From Chitinophaga silvisoli (lineage in GTDB: Bacteria; Bacteroidota; Bacteroidia; Chitinophagales; Chitinophagaceae): a stretch of 64,000 nucleotides of DNA. Under the pieces are notes generated by a model. It did no database searches and was not told the origin of the DNA. It worked only from the letters and a program-made list of their open reading frames with translations. Positions 18,053-27,807 of this stretch are shown in pieces (the first letter of the stretch is position 1; each line of letters starts with the position of its first letter). Location of the stretch: positions 496,001-560,000 of the forward strand of contig NZ_QTJV01000009.1 in NCBI RefSeq assembly GCF_003412465.1, given 5' to 3'. The translations under genes were made by a program, and so were the position numbers.

Positions 18053-18649
18053 ATGTTAAAAATAGGTATTACAGGAGGCATCGGCTCCGGCAAGAGTACA
18101 GTATGCAAGGTTTTCTCCCTGCTGGGTATCCCCGTTTACTATGCGGACGATGCCGCCAAAGAAATCATGCATACCGACGCTCTCCTCAAAGCCAGCATTA
18201 AAGAACACTTCGGGGAAGAGATGTACGATGAAAACGGCCAGCTTCAACGCGCAGCCCTGGGCAAAATTGTCTTCAATGACAAAGACAAACTGGAACTGCT
18301 CAATTCCCTCGTACACCCCGCCACCATCCGTCACAGCGAAGAATGGGCCGACAGGCAACAAGCTCCCTATATCATCAAGGAAGCCGCCCTCCTGTTCGAA
18401 TCCGGTTCCTTCGCCTACCTGGACAGAATTATCGGCGTTACTGCCCCTCAGCCCCTGCGGATACTCAGGGTCATGAAGCGCGACAACGTATCCCGCGAGG
18501 ATGTGCTGGCACGTATGTACAAACAGATCGAAGAACCCATCAAAATGAAATTGTGTGACGATGTCATTCACAATGATGAACAACAGATGGTCATACCTCA
18601 GGTGCTCGCCCTCCATGCTAAATTGCTGGAACTGGCAGCTGCCAAATAA
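18053..18649 (+). CDS. coaE: Dephospho-CoA kinase
   Basis: 198 aa from ATG 18053 (MLKIGITGGIGSGKST). The frame is open 19 codons earlier without a conserved match. It carries out the last step of coenzyme A synthesis, phosphorylating the ribose 3'-OH of dephospho-CoA. The P-loop GGIGSGKST is at residues 8-16. VYYADDAAKEIM holds the catalytic Asp region, HPATIRHSEEW the CoA-binding part, and the lid follows with LRVMKRDNVSREDVLARM. It is 73 bases downstream of yajC. Confidence 0.96.
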   Translation: MLKIGITGGIGSGKSTVCKVFSLLGIPVYYADDAAKEIMHTDALLKASIKEHFGEEMYDENGQLQRAALGKIVFNDKDKLELLNSLVHPATIRHSEEWADRQQAPYIIKEAALLFESGSFAYLDRIIGVTAPQPLRILRVMKRDNVSREDVLARMYKQIEEPIKMKLCDDVIHNDEQQMVIPQVLALHAKLLELAAAK

Positions 18650-18730
18650 ATAACCTAAAGACTCATTTATCCGATGACCTGCAAGCAGGATTTTACAAAA
18701 TTACAATGAGTTACTAACTAAAATATCTGC

Positions 18731-21577
18731 ATGGGGAAAACCGTCAATTCGTCCAAAGCTACACCCGTACTGCTCCTGGAGCTGCAAAGTAATCATCCGG
18801 AACCGATTAAAATCAGCGCCGGTTTATTGAAAGAAGATGCCGGAGGCCGTACCTGTCAGCGAATGCCCCTGCACGATAAAAAATCCCTGTCCATATTCAA
18901 TACCCTCCCTGCCGGCGTTCAACACCTGCTGGCCCCCTGTACACAGGAAGCCATGCTGTACAAAGAACTGCAGCTGAAAGAAAAATTCAGGGAAGCACCT
19001 GTAAGATCACAAACCTTACAACAATATGTGCAGGAAGGTATGCAGCAATACATCTATCATACCTTACAGCAATTACGCCCCCTCACACCCGTATTGCCCT
19101 GGTATACGATGATTACTGACGATAGCATGCTCATGAAACATACACGGCCCGCTACCGTCAATAATTATACGCCCACGCTCTCCTTTGAGCTGGTACAGGG
19201 TGATGACGGCGTGATCCGCATGGTGGCATTCGTCAATATCAACAACCAGCCTTTCCCCCTCTCCGGTTTTGAACACTATGGCTTCTTACTGCGCAGCCGT
19301 GGAGAACTCTTTATATTATCACCCGCCAGCGCCAATGCCATCGCAAAATTCTCCGGTGGGTATGTCGAAGCTATTCCAGGGGAGGAAGGCGCTTTTCTGC
19401 AGGAAGTAGTGATGCCGCTGAGCGAACAATTCCCGGTCAATAAAAGCATCCTGCTGGACAAAGAAGTAATCGATGTCTCCCCTTCCTGCAACATCTGGCT
19501 CAGTGAACTGAACAAATCTTTTCTCGTACTCACGCCGCAATGGCAGTACGGAGATTTTACTATCGATGATTCGCCGGATGCAATCGTACTGCGCACGGAA
19601 GGAGATACACAATTCGAAATCAAAAGACATCCTGAAGAAGAAAAAGAAATCATCGCCTTCATCCGCTCCCTGCATGCACGCTTTGCCCAGCAGCGCAACG
19701 GCTATTTCTATCTACCCTTTGCAGATGCAGAAAAGAACCAGTGGTTTGTAAAATGCTACCGCAAACTCACCGATCGTAATATCGGCGTATATGGTATGGA
19801 TCAACTACAGCATTTCAGGTACAATACCAATGTGCCTGTCATGGATATCAACTGGAGCGGCGAAGACAAAGATGCCTTTGACCTGGAAATAAAGATCCGC
19901 TACGGCGATATCCCGGTGGCATTGACAGACCTGCAAAAGGCACTCCAGCACAAGCAACCACACTTATTACTGAAAGATGGCACCATCGGAGTAATACCCG
20001 ATGAATGGCTGCATAAATATGACCTGCTCTGGAAACTGGGCCAGGTACAAAAAGACAAGCTGAAACTCTCCCGCCTGCATTTCACCATTGCACAGGAGCT
20101 GCTGCAGGGTAATCAATCTGAAGATACCTTACAACGCCTTCAGCGGCTACAGGCCCAGCCAGGTGCACATTTCCCTGTGCCTGCGGCTATACAGGCAAAA
20201 CTGCGTAATTATCAACAGGCAGGCTTTGAGTGGATGTGTCTTCTCGATGCCATGCGCTGGGGAGGCTGCCTGGCAGATGATATGGGTCTGGGTAAAACAC
20301 TGCAGACCATTACCTTTTTACAACACCTCACAGATAAATACCCGGGGGAAACACACCTGGTAGTATGCCCCACTTCCCTGATTTATAACTGGGAAAGTGA
20401 GCTGAAAAAGTTTGCCCCGACACTGCGATACATCGTTTATCATGGCAATAACCGCCAGTTTACACCTACAGGCTATGACCTGGTCATCACCAGCTATGGC
20501 ACCATACGAAGTGACCAGGAGATCTTTGCCAGTCATGTATTTGGCTATGTTGTACTGGATGAAAGCCAGGTGATCAAGAATCCGACCTCCCAGACCACCA
20601 GGGCCCTGCAGGTGTTACAATCACGCAACCGCCTGATCCTGAGTGGTACACCTATTCAGAACAATACGATGGACCTGTATGCACAAATGAACTTTGCTAA
20701 TCCGGGCCTGTTGGGCAACCAGGCATTTTTCCGTGCTGAATTTGCCATGCCGATTGACAAATATTCAGATGCTGAAAAAGCAGGACAACTACGCCGGCTC
20801 ATATACCCCTTTCTCTTAAGGCGTACCAAGGAACAGATAGCCCAGGATCTGCCGGACAAGACCGAGATCATTATGTGGTGTGAAATGGGCGATGAGCAGC
20901 GACAGGCATACAACAGGATCCGCGATCTGTACAAAGAGAAAGTTTTCAACCGCATCCAGGAGCAGGGAATTGCAGCTAGCACGATTTATGTACTGGAAGG
21001 TCTGACACGGCTACGGCAGATCTGTAATGCCCCTCAGCTGGTGGAATCAGAATCGCATATTCCTCATTCTGTAAAACTGGATGAGCTGATGCGCGAGATC
21101 AGTGAAAACACCGGTGCTCACAAGGTATTGGTCTTCTCACAGTTCACCGGCATGCTTCAACTCATTGCAAAAGCTATGGAGCAGGAAGGACTGAAATTCC
21201 TTTATCTGGACGGTAGTACAAAGGCGGAGAACAGGCAGCAACTGGTAAATCAGTTCCAGGAAGAAGAGGAAATGCGGGTGTTCCTGATCAGTCTTAAAGC
21301 TGGTGGGGTGGGCCTGACACTGACAGCGGCCGATTATGTATACCTGGTAGATCCATGGTGGAATCCGGCCGCAGAGCAGCAGGCTATAGACCGTACACAC
21401 CGTATAGGACAGCAGAATAAGGTGTTTGCCTACAAGATGATCTGTAAGGATAGTGTGGAAGAAAAAATCCTTGCATTACAGCAACGGAAAAAGATGATCG
21501 CAGATGACCTGATCAGTGAAGATACCGGTTTTGTCAAGAAGCTGACCGAAGATGATGTGGCGTTTTTGTTCAGTTAA
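18731..21577 (+). CDS. SNF2/RapA-family DEAD-box ATPase (helicase-like)
   Basis: 948 aa. A poorly conserved N-terminal half (1-480) precedes a SNF2 ATPase. Walker A is LADDMGLGKT (Lys522), Walker B is DESQ at 610-613 (the usual SNF2 bacterial variant of DEAH), then LSGTPIQNN (motif III). The C-terminal helicase lobe has VLVFSQFTGM, FLISLKAGGVGLTLTAADYV and IDRTHRIGQQNKV (motif VI). No SWIM or zinc motif was seen. Such proteins use ATP to translocate on DNA and remodel bound protein, as RapA does for RNA polymerase; the partner here is unknown. The start ATG at 18731 follows an 81-base gap behind coaE. Confidence 0.92.
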   Translation: MGKTVNSSKATPVLLLELQSNHPEPIKISAGLLKEDAGGRTCQRMPLHDKKSLSIFNTLPAGVQHLLAPCTQEAMLYKELQLKEKFREAPVRSQTLQQYVQEGMQQYIYHTLQQLRPLTPVLPWYTMITDDSMLMKHTRPATVNNYTPTLSFELVQGDDGVIRMVAFVNINNQPFPLSGFEHYGFLLRSRGELFILSPASANAIAKFSGGYVEAIPGEEGAFLQEVVMPLSEQFPVNKSILLDKEVIDVSPSCNIWLSELNKSFLVLTPQWQYGDFTIDDSPDAIVLRTEGDTQFEIKRHPEEEKEIIAFIRSLHARFAQQRNGYFYLPFADAEKNQWFVKCYRKLTDRNIGVYGMDQLQHFRYNTNVPVMDINWSGEDKDAFDLEIKIRYGDIPVALTDLQKALQHKQPHLLLKDGTIGVIPDEWLHKYDLLWKLGQVQKDKLKLSRLHFTIAQELLQGNQSEDTLQRLQRLQAQPGAHFPVPAAIQAKLRNYQQAGFEWMCLLDAMRWGGCLADDMGLGKTLQTITFLQHLTDKYPGETHLVVCPTSLIYNWESELKKFAPTLRYIVYHGNNRQFTPTGYDLVITSYGTIRSDQEIFASHVFGYVVLDESQVIKNPTSQTTRALQVLQSRNRLILSGTPIQNNTMDLYAQMNFANPGLLGNQAFFRAEFAMPIDKYSDAEKAGQLRRLIYPFLLRRTKEQIAQDLPDKTEIIMWCEMGDEQRQAYNRIRDLYKEKVFNRIQEQGIAASTIYVLEGLTRLRQICNAPQLVESESHIPHSVKLDELMREISENTGAHKVLVFSQFTGMLQLIAKAMEQEGLKFLYLDGSTKAENRQQLVNQFQEEEEMRVFLISLKAGGVGLTLTAADYVYLVDPWWNPAAEQQAIDRTHRIGQQNKVFAYKMICKDSVEEKILALQQRKKMIADDLISEDTGFVKKLTEDDVAFLFS

Positions 21578-21603
21578 CGAAATTAATTTCCGAAATTTGT
21601 GAT

Positions 21604-22698
21604 ATGTTAAATAACTCCAGGTCAATTATCATGCTTATGGTGGCGCTCTTTGCCACTTCCCTGACGGTTCACGCCCAGCAACCGGTACCTCCGAAATTCC
21701 CTGAAGGATTTAATATTCAGAAAGGGGTAAATATTGGATACTGGCTGTCGGATGCCAGTGGTCGTAATGGAACAGCCCAGGTTGATTTTTTTGGTGAGAA
21801 AGACGTAATTTATCTGGCTCAGAAAGGTTTTGATCATTTACGTATACCCATCGACGAAGGTGAACTCTGGAACTACAAAAATGATAAATACGATGATGCA
21901 TTTAAATATATACACGCTGCTATCGGCTGGTGTAAAGCCAATAAACTCCGTGTGATCATCGACCTGCATACCTTGAAAGGGCACCGCCTGTGGAGTAGTG
22001 ATGATGAGCAGGACCGTTTTATTGCCATGTGGAAAGAACTGGCATTGGAACTGAAAAAATACCCGGCAAACCTGGTAGCGTATGAATTGCTGAGTGATCC
22101 GATTGCAGATAGTGCTGCAGAGTGGAATGAGCTGCTGGCCAAAACGATTAAAGCCATCCGTGAAATAGATCCTAAGAGAGTCATTGTAGTAAGTAGCAAC
22201 CAGAGTGGCAGTTACAGTACATTTTCACAGCTGAAATTGCCGGAGGGAGAAAATCATATTATTCTCAATTTCCACTACTACGAGCCGGTCTACTTTACAC
22301 ATTATCGCTATAAAGACAGCAGGCAGCAGGACTATGGTGGGCCGGTTCATTACCCCGGTGCAACCATCACAGCCAGGGAGCTGAACGAGCAACCGGCTAC
22401 AATCAGGAATTTGCTGGCCGGTAGTACACAGGATTATAATGAGGATGTAATAGCCGATCAGATAGCTACAGTAGCCAAAGTAGCGAAGAAGTTCAAAGTG
22501 CCTTTGATCTGTGGGGAATGGGGCTGTACGAACCTGGTGCCGAGGAAAGATAGAATGAGGTGGTATAAGGATATGAAGAAGGTGCTGGATAAGAATGCAA
22601 TACCATGGACAGTATGGACGTATAAAGGAGATTTTGGCATCATGCAGGGGGATGGAAGCGAGGATGAAAAATTACTCAAACTACTCACCAAAGAATAA
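21604..22698 (+). CDS. Glycoside hydrolase family 5 protein with altered acid/base site
   Basis: 364 aa, secreted: a signal peptide ends in TVHAQ (about 24). The (beta/alpha)8 pattern of clan GH-A cellulases is clear: RIPI with Arg80, IIDLHT with His122, LNFHYYEP with His224, and the nucleophile Glu305 in LICGEWG. At the acid/base position, where the family has ELLNEP, this protein has ELLSDP (Ser164-Asp165), so the catalytic Glu is Asp and the preceding Asn is Ser. It may be slow, altered in mechanism, or a binding protein. It is 26 bases behind the SNF2 gene and ends at its own terminator. Confidence 0.88.
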   Translation: MLNNSRSIIMLMVALFATSLTVHAQQPVPPKFPEGFNIQKGVNIGYWLSDASGRNGTAQVDFFGEKDVIYLAQKGFDHLRIPIDEGELWNYKNDKYDDAFKYIHAAIGWCKANKLRVIIDLHTLKGHRLWSSDDEQDRFIAMWKELALELKKYPANLVAYELLSDPIADSAAEWNELLAKTIKAIREIDPKRVIVVSSNQSGSYSTFSQLKLPEGENHIILNFHYYEPVYFTHYRYKDSRQQDYGGPVHYPGATITARELNEQPATIRNLLAGSTQDYNEDVIADQIATVAKVAKKFKVPLICGEWGCTNLVPRKDRMRWYKDMKKVLDKNAIPWTVWTYKGDFGIMQGDGSEDEKLLKLLTKE

Positions 22699-22705
22699 AA
22701 GAATT

Positions 22706-22739
22706 AAAACGGTTTTGTCAGACGACAAAACCGTTTTTT
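22706..22739 (+). terminator. Terminator of the GH5 gene
   Basis: Perfect 14-bp stem (AAAACGGTTTTGTC / GACAAAACCGTTTT) with a 4-base loop and a T run. Confidence 0.92.
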
Positions 22740-22868
22740 ATTTAAGGTCATTAGCATGCCCTGAAAACTGAGAAAATGGCCCTATTCATATAAACACCGG
22801 ACTGTGTATGGAAAATGGCTTTAATCGCTTCTTAAGGGCCTTTTTCCTGATCCAAATTTAATCTACCA

Positions 22869-22994
22869 CTACTTTACGATCCAATATGCCAGCGCCAACC
22901 ATACCAGTCCTTTCACCAGGAAGAACAGGAAACCCCAGATACCGACCCTTCTGATCCACTTTACCCAAGACTTTTTTTCAGTTGCTATTGCCAT
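22869..22994 (-). CDS. Small membrane protein, 41 aa
   Basis: A short frame between the GH5 terminator and secDF. It starts MAIATEKKSWVKW, has a basic turn (IRR), then a hydrophobic aromatic segment (about 18-40: GIWGFLFFLVKGLVWLALAY), ending IVK. Composition fits a one-pass or re-entrant inner-membrane microprotein: positive N-terminal face, then Trp/Phe/Leu. Similar 35-45 residue proteins with a GFLFFLIKG-like core are, from memory, widespread in Bacteroidota, which supports it as real. It lies behind the secDF terminator on the same strand. Function unknown. Confidence 0.65.
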   Translation of the reverse strand: MAIATEKKSWVKWIRRVGIWGFLFFLVKGLVWLALAYWIVK

Positions 22995-23072
22995 AAGTAA
23001 CTTATTTACCTGCAAAATACCGCAAGGTATTTATAAGTCCACATTGCTTTTATCTATAGCCGGATAGAAAGC

Positions 23073-23102
23073 AAAAAGCCCCTCGGTTACACCGAAGGGC
23101 TC
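23073..23102 (-). terminator. Terminator of secDF
   Basis: An 11-bp stem with one G-U-type mismatch (AGCCCCTCGGT / ACCGAAGGGCT). On the minus strand a T run follows. Confidence 0.85.
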
Positions 23103-23128
23103 TTGTTTATCAAACATTTAATTGAACA

Positions 23129-26100
23129 CTATTTCTTAACAGCTGTGCCAGCTAAGCCTTTTTTCTCTGCATCTTTTACAGGAATCGCTTCGCTTTCATT
23201 TGCCAGCTCATTCTTCTTGTCGAAGTCCACCAGAACCGGTGCAGCTACGAAGATTGAAGAATAAGTACCTGTGATCACACCGATCAGCATCGCGAATGCG
23301 AAACCACGGGTTACTTCACCACCGAAGATGAAGAGGATCAGGATGGTCAGGAATACTGTCAGAGATGTCATGACTGTACGGCTCAGGGTATCGTTGATCG
23401 CCTTGTTGATGATGGTGTCTCTTGACTGACCCTTCATCTGACCACCACGGAAGTATTCGCGGATTCGGTCGAATACGATCACCGTATCGTTCATGGAGAA
23501 ACCTATTACCGTTAGGATTGCCGCAATGAAGTGCTGGTCAACTTCCAGTGGGAACGGAACGATATCGCGGCAGTAAGAGAATACAGCCAGTGTTACCATC
23601 ACGTCGTGCAACAGGGAGAAGATTGTACCTATTGAATACTGCCATTTGTTGAAACGCAGCAGGATGTAAAGGAAGATCACTACCAGGGACAGGATCGTTG
23701 CCTTCACCGCACCTGCACGCAGGTCATCAGAGATGGTTGGAGATACTGTCTGTGAAGCTACAATGTAACGAGGTGAATTGAACACTTCGTAAGTTACTGA
23801 TGGATCATAGAATTTCTTCAGACCATTGTACAGTTTCTCAGTTACTTCCTTATCAACTTCAGGGCTCTGTTCGTTGATTCTATAGTTGGTAGTAATGTTC
23901 AGCTGGTTTGTGTTACCGATAGTTTTCACATACGGCTCTGAATTGAATTCTTTCTCCAGGATGGTACGTACCTCTTCGGTCTGCATTGGCTGTTCGAAGC
24001 GAACAGTGAAGCTACGGCCACCATCAAAGTCAACACCGTGACGGAAACCATGGAAGAAGGAAGATGCACCCAGCAGGATCATGATACCAGAGATCACATA
24101 AGCATACTTTCTCTTACCTACGAAGTCAAAAGCAGCATGCTTGAAGATCTTCTTGGAGATCGGAGTGAAATATTCGAAGTGACGTTTCTTATTGGTATAG
24201 TAGTCAGTTACGATACGGGAGATCATGATACCACAGAACAGGGACAGTAACAGACCGATGATCTGAGTGGTAGCAAAGCCCAGTACCGGACCTAAACCGA
24301 AGTAGAACAGGATAATTGCTGTGAGCAGGGAGGTGATGTGACCATCCAGTACAGGAGCATAAGATCTTTTATAACCGAATTCCACCGCCTGTTGGTAAGT
24401 TCTGCCATGTACCAGCTCGTCCTTAATACGTTCGAAGATGATTACGTTTGTATCCACGGCCATACCTACAGTCAATACCAGACCCGCGATACCAGGCATC
24501 GTCAGCGTCGCACCCAGCGAAGCGAGAATACCGAAGGTGAACAGCAGGTTCAGGATCAGGGCGATGTTTGCAACGATACCGGCAGTATTATAATATACCA
24601 GCATCAGTACGAAGATCACGATGAAGGAGATGATGAAGGATTTAGCACCGGCTGCGATTGATTCAGCACCCAGGGTTGGTCCGACAATCTGTTCCTGTAC
24701 GATCTTAGCCGGAGCTGGCATTTTACCAGACTTCAGGATATTCGCAAGGTCTTTCGCCTCTTCAACGGTAAAGCTACCGGTGATTTGGGAGTGACCACCA
24801 GGGATCTCATTGATAATAGAAGGAGCTGTGTAAACGATGCTATCCAGTACTACGGCAACGTAGTTCAGGTTAGCACGGCTTTCGTCAACACCACCTTTAG
24901 GAGCGAGTTCACCGGTCAGCTTTTTCCATTCTCTCGCACCTACGTTGTCCATAGACATGCTGATTTCAGCATTACCATTCTGGTCGTAGTCCTGTTTAGC
25001 GTCTACTACCCTTTCACCGCTTACGCGGGGAGTTGGGTTAGCAGGGTTGATTTTCAGGGCGAAAACGTCCAGCGGACCGTGTTTGTCAACTTTATTTTCA
25101 GGACCGAAAGCAAATACCAGGTCCTTAGGCATTACGTTTCTTACAGCTGGCAGTTTCAGGTAAGCTTTGAAAGCAGCAGTGTCGGAAGGCATGATTCTAC
25201 CAACTACAGCGGAAGGTAAAGGCTGACCGTCCTGGGTGATCTGCGGGTGCAGAATAGCGAACAGCGGGTTAGTTTTCAGGAACTCCTTCTCTGCATCAGC
25301 CATCAGCTTAGCGGAGTCTACTTTACCACCTTTACCTTTTGCAGCAGAATCGCCCATGAAAGCAGCCAGGCTGCCATCTTTGGAAGTATCTCCGGCAGCA
25401 GCAGTAGCAGCAGCTGGTTTAGCAGCAGCGGCAGCAGCTGAATCAACAGCTGGATTACCGGCAGTTGCATTTTTCAATGCATCGTTCATTTTCACGAGCA
25501 CGTTATTCACGAAGTCAGCATCGTTTCTGTAAGTTTCGCGGAACTCCAGGTTTGCACTCGCCTGCAGGTATTTCCTTACACGGTCAGGGTTGTCTACCCC
25601 AGCCAGTTCTACGGAGATGATACCTTTACTTTCGTCCAGGCTGATGTTTGGAGACGCTACCCCGAACTTGTCAATACGTTTTTGCAGTACGAGGTAAGTA
25701 TTTTTAATTGCAGCACCTGCTTCGCGACGGATAACTTTCAGTACATCGTCGTTAGAAGTGTTGAAATTGATGTCTTTTTGATAAGCGTTGGCAAAAATGG
25801 TTGCCAGGCGACCCTGAGGTGCCACTTTTGCATACTCCTGTCCGAACAATGTTACAAAATCCGACTGGCTGGACTTCTTGGCAGCTGCAGCATTCTCCAG
25901 TGCTCTGTTGAAATCCTTGTCTGTCGAATGACCGCTCAGTGAACGGATCACATCTTCCACGCTCACATCGAGCACTACGTTCATACCTCCCTGGAGGTCA
26001 AGACCAAGATTCAGCTCTCTTTCCTTGGCTTTGGTATAGGTTATGTACCAGGGAAAACCCGCGATCTGTTGATTGCTGGTGCTATCCAGGATTCTTTGTC

Positions 26101-26326
26101 TTCTTGCTTTGATCAGATCAGTCAGTGTATCCTGATAAAAAGCGCGTGCCTCTTTATCGTTCTTGTACTTTTCTTCAGGCGTTTGGTTCGTCTTCAAGAC
26201 GTCCGTTTTGGCTTGCAGGTCTACCTTGCTCTCGTAGCTGCGTACCAGAAACGTGAAAGACAAGTAATACACAGAGATAAGGATCAATGCACCGGCAAAA
26301 AATCTAACCAGTCCTTTAAGTTGCAT
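23129..26326 (-). CDS. secDF: Protein translocase SecDF (fused)
   Basis: 1065 aa, a fusion of SecD and SecF, the RND-type membrane pair that uses proton flow to pull exported proteins through SecYEG. The N-terminal helix (about 8-28) precedes the SecD start LGLDLQGGMNVVLDV, followed by the P1 periplasmic domain. SecD membrane helices include VGMAVDTNVIIFERIKDEL. The SecF half begins around 720 with YVISGIMILLGASSF and GVDFDGGRSF, then IGFSMNDTVIVFDRIREYF. An Ala/Lys-rich low-complexity insert (about 285-345) interrupts the SecD periplasmic part. It stands alone, with a terminator behind it. Confidence 0.97.
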   Translation of the reverse strand: MQLKGLVRFFAGALILISVYYLSFTFLVRSYESKVDLQAKTDVLKTNQTPEEKYKNDKEARAFYQDTLTDLIKARRQRILDSTSNQQIAGFPWYITYTKAKERELNLGLDLQGGMNVVLDVSVEDVIRSLSGHSTDKDFNRALENAAAAKKSSQSDFVTLFGQEYAKVAPQGRLATIFANAYQKDINFNTSNDDVLKVIRREAGAAIKNTYLVLQKRIDKFGVASPNISLDESKGIISVELAGVDNPDRVRKYLQASANLEFRETYRNDADFVNNVLVKMNDALKNATAGNPAVDSAAAAAAKPAAATAAAGDTSKDGSLAAFMGDSAAKGKGGKVDSAKLMADAEKEFLKTNPLFAILHPQITQDGQPLPSAVVGRIMPSDTAAFKAYLKLPAVRNVMPKDLVFAFGPENKVDKHGPLDVFALKINPANPTPRVSGERVVDAKQDYDQNGNAEISMSMDNVGAREWKKLTGELAPKGGVDESRANLNYVAVVLDSIVYTAPSIINEIPGGHSQITGSFTVEEAKDLANILKSGKMPAPAKIVQEQIVGPTLGAESIAAGAKSFIISFIVIFVLMLVYYNTAGIVANIALILNLLFTFGILASLGATLTMPGIAGLVLTVGMAVDTNVIIFERIKDELVHGRTYQQAVEFGYKRSYAPVLDGHITSLLTAIILFYFGLGPVLGFATTQIIGLLLSLFCGIMISRIVTDYYTNKKRHFEYFTPISKKIFKHAAFDFVGKRKYAYVISGIMILLGASSFFHGFRHGVDFDGGRSFTVRFEQPMQTEEVRTILEKEFNSEPYVKTIGNTNQLNITTNYRINEQSPEVDKEVTEKLYNGLKKFYDPSVTYEVFNSPRYIVASQTVSPTISDDLRAGAVKATILSLVVIFLYILLRFNKWQYSIGTIFSLLHDVMVTLAVFSYCRDIVPFPLEVDQHFIAAILTVIGFSMNDTVIVFDRIREYFRGGQMKGQSRDTIINKAINDTLSRTVMTSLTVFLTILILFIFGGEVTRGFAFAMLIGVITGTYSSIFVAAPVLVDFDKKNELANESEAIPVKDAEKKGLAGTAVKK

Positions 26327-26546
26327 ATTGTTTCGGGTTTATAAAAAATTTTTAAGAGTTGCAAAGATAGAATTTAAATTGATATATTAAAGCCGGAGAA
26401 ACTCAGAAAAGGAAAAAGGTGGAAAATATTGGTTCTCAACTCTTAAACCGGAGTTTTTTACCCTTTTTTAGTCTTCTCTAATGTGTGCCAATGCTTTTCT
26501 ATCTGGTTGATAACTCTACTTTGCTGGCTGCAATACTAATAAAAAT

Positions 26547-27767
26547 ATGGAAACCACCAATTACCCACCCCCTAACTCTTTTTTGGAATCTTTATTAAAA
26601 TCGCAGGCAAGCCGCCTTGGCCCTGTATTTTCTGATCCTGAACGATATCGCTTACAGATTATTTATACCAGGATCGACCGGGATGACCAAAATCAGCCTC
26701 ACTGCACCGATTTTAGCTATAGACTGGACCCAAATGCATATTTTTACCCGGCCTCTACCGTAAAACTGGCAGCTGCCGCCCTCGCTCTTGAAAAGCTAAA
26801 TGACCTTGCTATCCGGGGCCTGAACCGTCATACCATTATGCTCACCGATAGTCTGCCCGGTGCCACCCCCGCCGCCTTCACAGATGCCTCCTCCCCTTCC
26901 GGACTGCCCTCTATAGGTAATTATATAAAGAAGATCCTGCTGGTCAGCGACAACGATGCTTTTAACAGGCTCTATGAATTTATCGGCCAGGAGTCCTTTA
27001 ATAAAAATCTCTGGTCCAAAGGCTATCCCGGGGCCCAGGTCCTCCACCGGGTAGGAGTCTCCGGTATTTCCCCCGAAAATAACCGGTATACCAACGCCAT
27101 CACCTTTCGGCAGGGTCGGAAAATCATTCATCAGCAACCTGTTCAATATAGCCTCCTCACCTTTTCTCCCAGGAAAGATGAAATAGGGAAGGCCTATTAT
27201 AATGAACAAAATAAATTAGTACAGGCGCCAATGGATGCTTCCCACAAAAACAGGATCTACCTGTCCGATCTGCATAATATTCTAAAAAGCATTATTTTTC
27301 CTGACCTTGTAACAAAATCTCAACGTTTCCGTTTAAAGGAGGACGACTATGGATTTTTATACCACTGTATGTCAGCGCAACCGCAGGAATCGGAGCGACC
27401 AACATACGATCCGGCAGTGTTTCATCATAACTATGTGAAGTTTCTGTTGTTTGGTGCAGAGAAAAACAACCGTATCAGTGGTGATGTACGCAGCTTTAAC
27501 AAACCTGGATGGGCTTATGGCACCTTGACAGACGTAGCCTATATAGCGGACTTTAGCCACCAGGTAGAATTTATGTTATCTACAACTGTGTATGTAAACG
27601 ACAATAATGGAATCTTGTCCGACGAAAATTACCAGTTCAAACAGATAGGCGAACCTTTCATGCAGGCTTTAGGTGAGCTTATTTATAATTATGAACGCCA
27701 GCGACAGCGGGCCTTTCGCCCTGACCTGTCCAGGTTCAGAATTGACTATTCCAACAAGAATTTTTAA
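26547..27767 (+). CDS. Serine hydrolase of the class A beta-lactamase fold
   Basis: 406 aa. It has the three penicillin-interacting motifs in order: Ser70-Thr-Val-Lys73 in YPASTVKLAAA (SxxK), Ser134-Asp-Asn136 in LLVSDNDAFNRLYEF (SDN), and NKPGWAYGTLTDVAYI near residue 310 as a KTG-like strand. There is no evident signal peptide: the N-terminus is METTNYPPPNSF. This is odd, because this fold normally works on cell-wall or beta-lactam substrates in the periplasm. It is longer than beta-lactamases (about 290 aa). Substrate unknown; resistance should not be assumed. Confidence 0.8.
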   Translation: METTNYPPPNSFLESLLKSQASRLGPVFSDPERYRLQIIYTRIDRDDQNQPHCTDFSYRLDPNAYFYPASTVKLAAAALALEKLNDLAIRGLNRHTIMLTDSLPGATPAAFTDASSPSGLPSIGNYIKKILLVSDNDAFNRLYEFIGQESFNKNLWSKGYPGAQVLHRVGVSGISPENNRYTNAITFRQGRKIIHQQPVQYSLLTFSPRKDEIGKAYYNEQNKLVQAPMDASHKNRIYLSDLHNILKSIIFPDLVTKSQRFRLKEDDYGFLYHCMSAQPQESERPTYDPAVFHHNYVKFLLFGAEKNNRISGDVRSFNKPGWAYGTLTDVAYIADFSHQVEFMLSTTVYVNDNNGILSDENYQFKQIGEPFMQALGELIYNYERQRQRAFRPDLSRFRIDYSNKNF

Positions 27768-27807
27768 AAAAACCAAGTTCTAATTCTATATTAAACAAGT
27801 GAGTGAA

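Noticed and set aside
20558..20569. DESQ instead of DEAH in the SNF2 gene, as a degenerate Walker B
   Set aside because: DESQ is a regular variant in bacterial SNF2-family proteins; Walker A and motif VI are intact.
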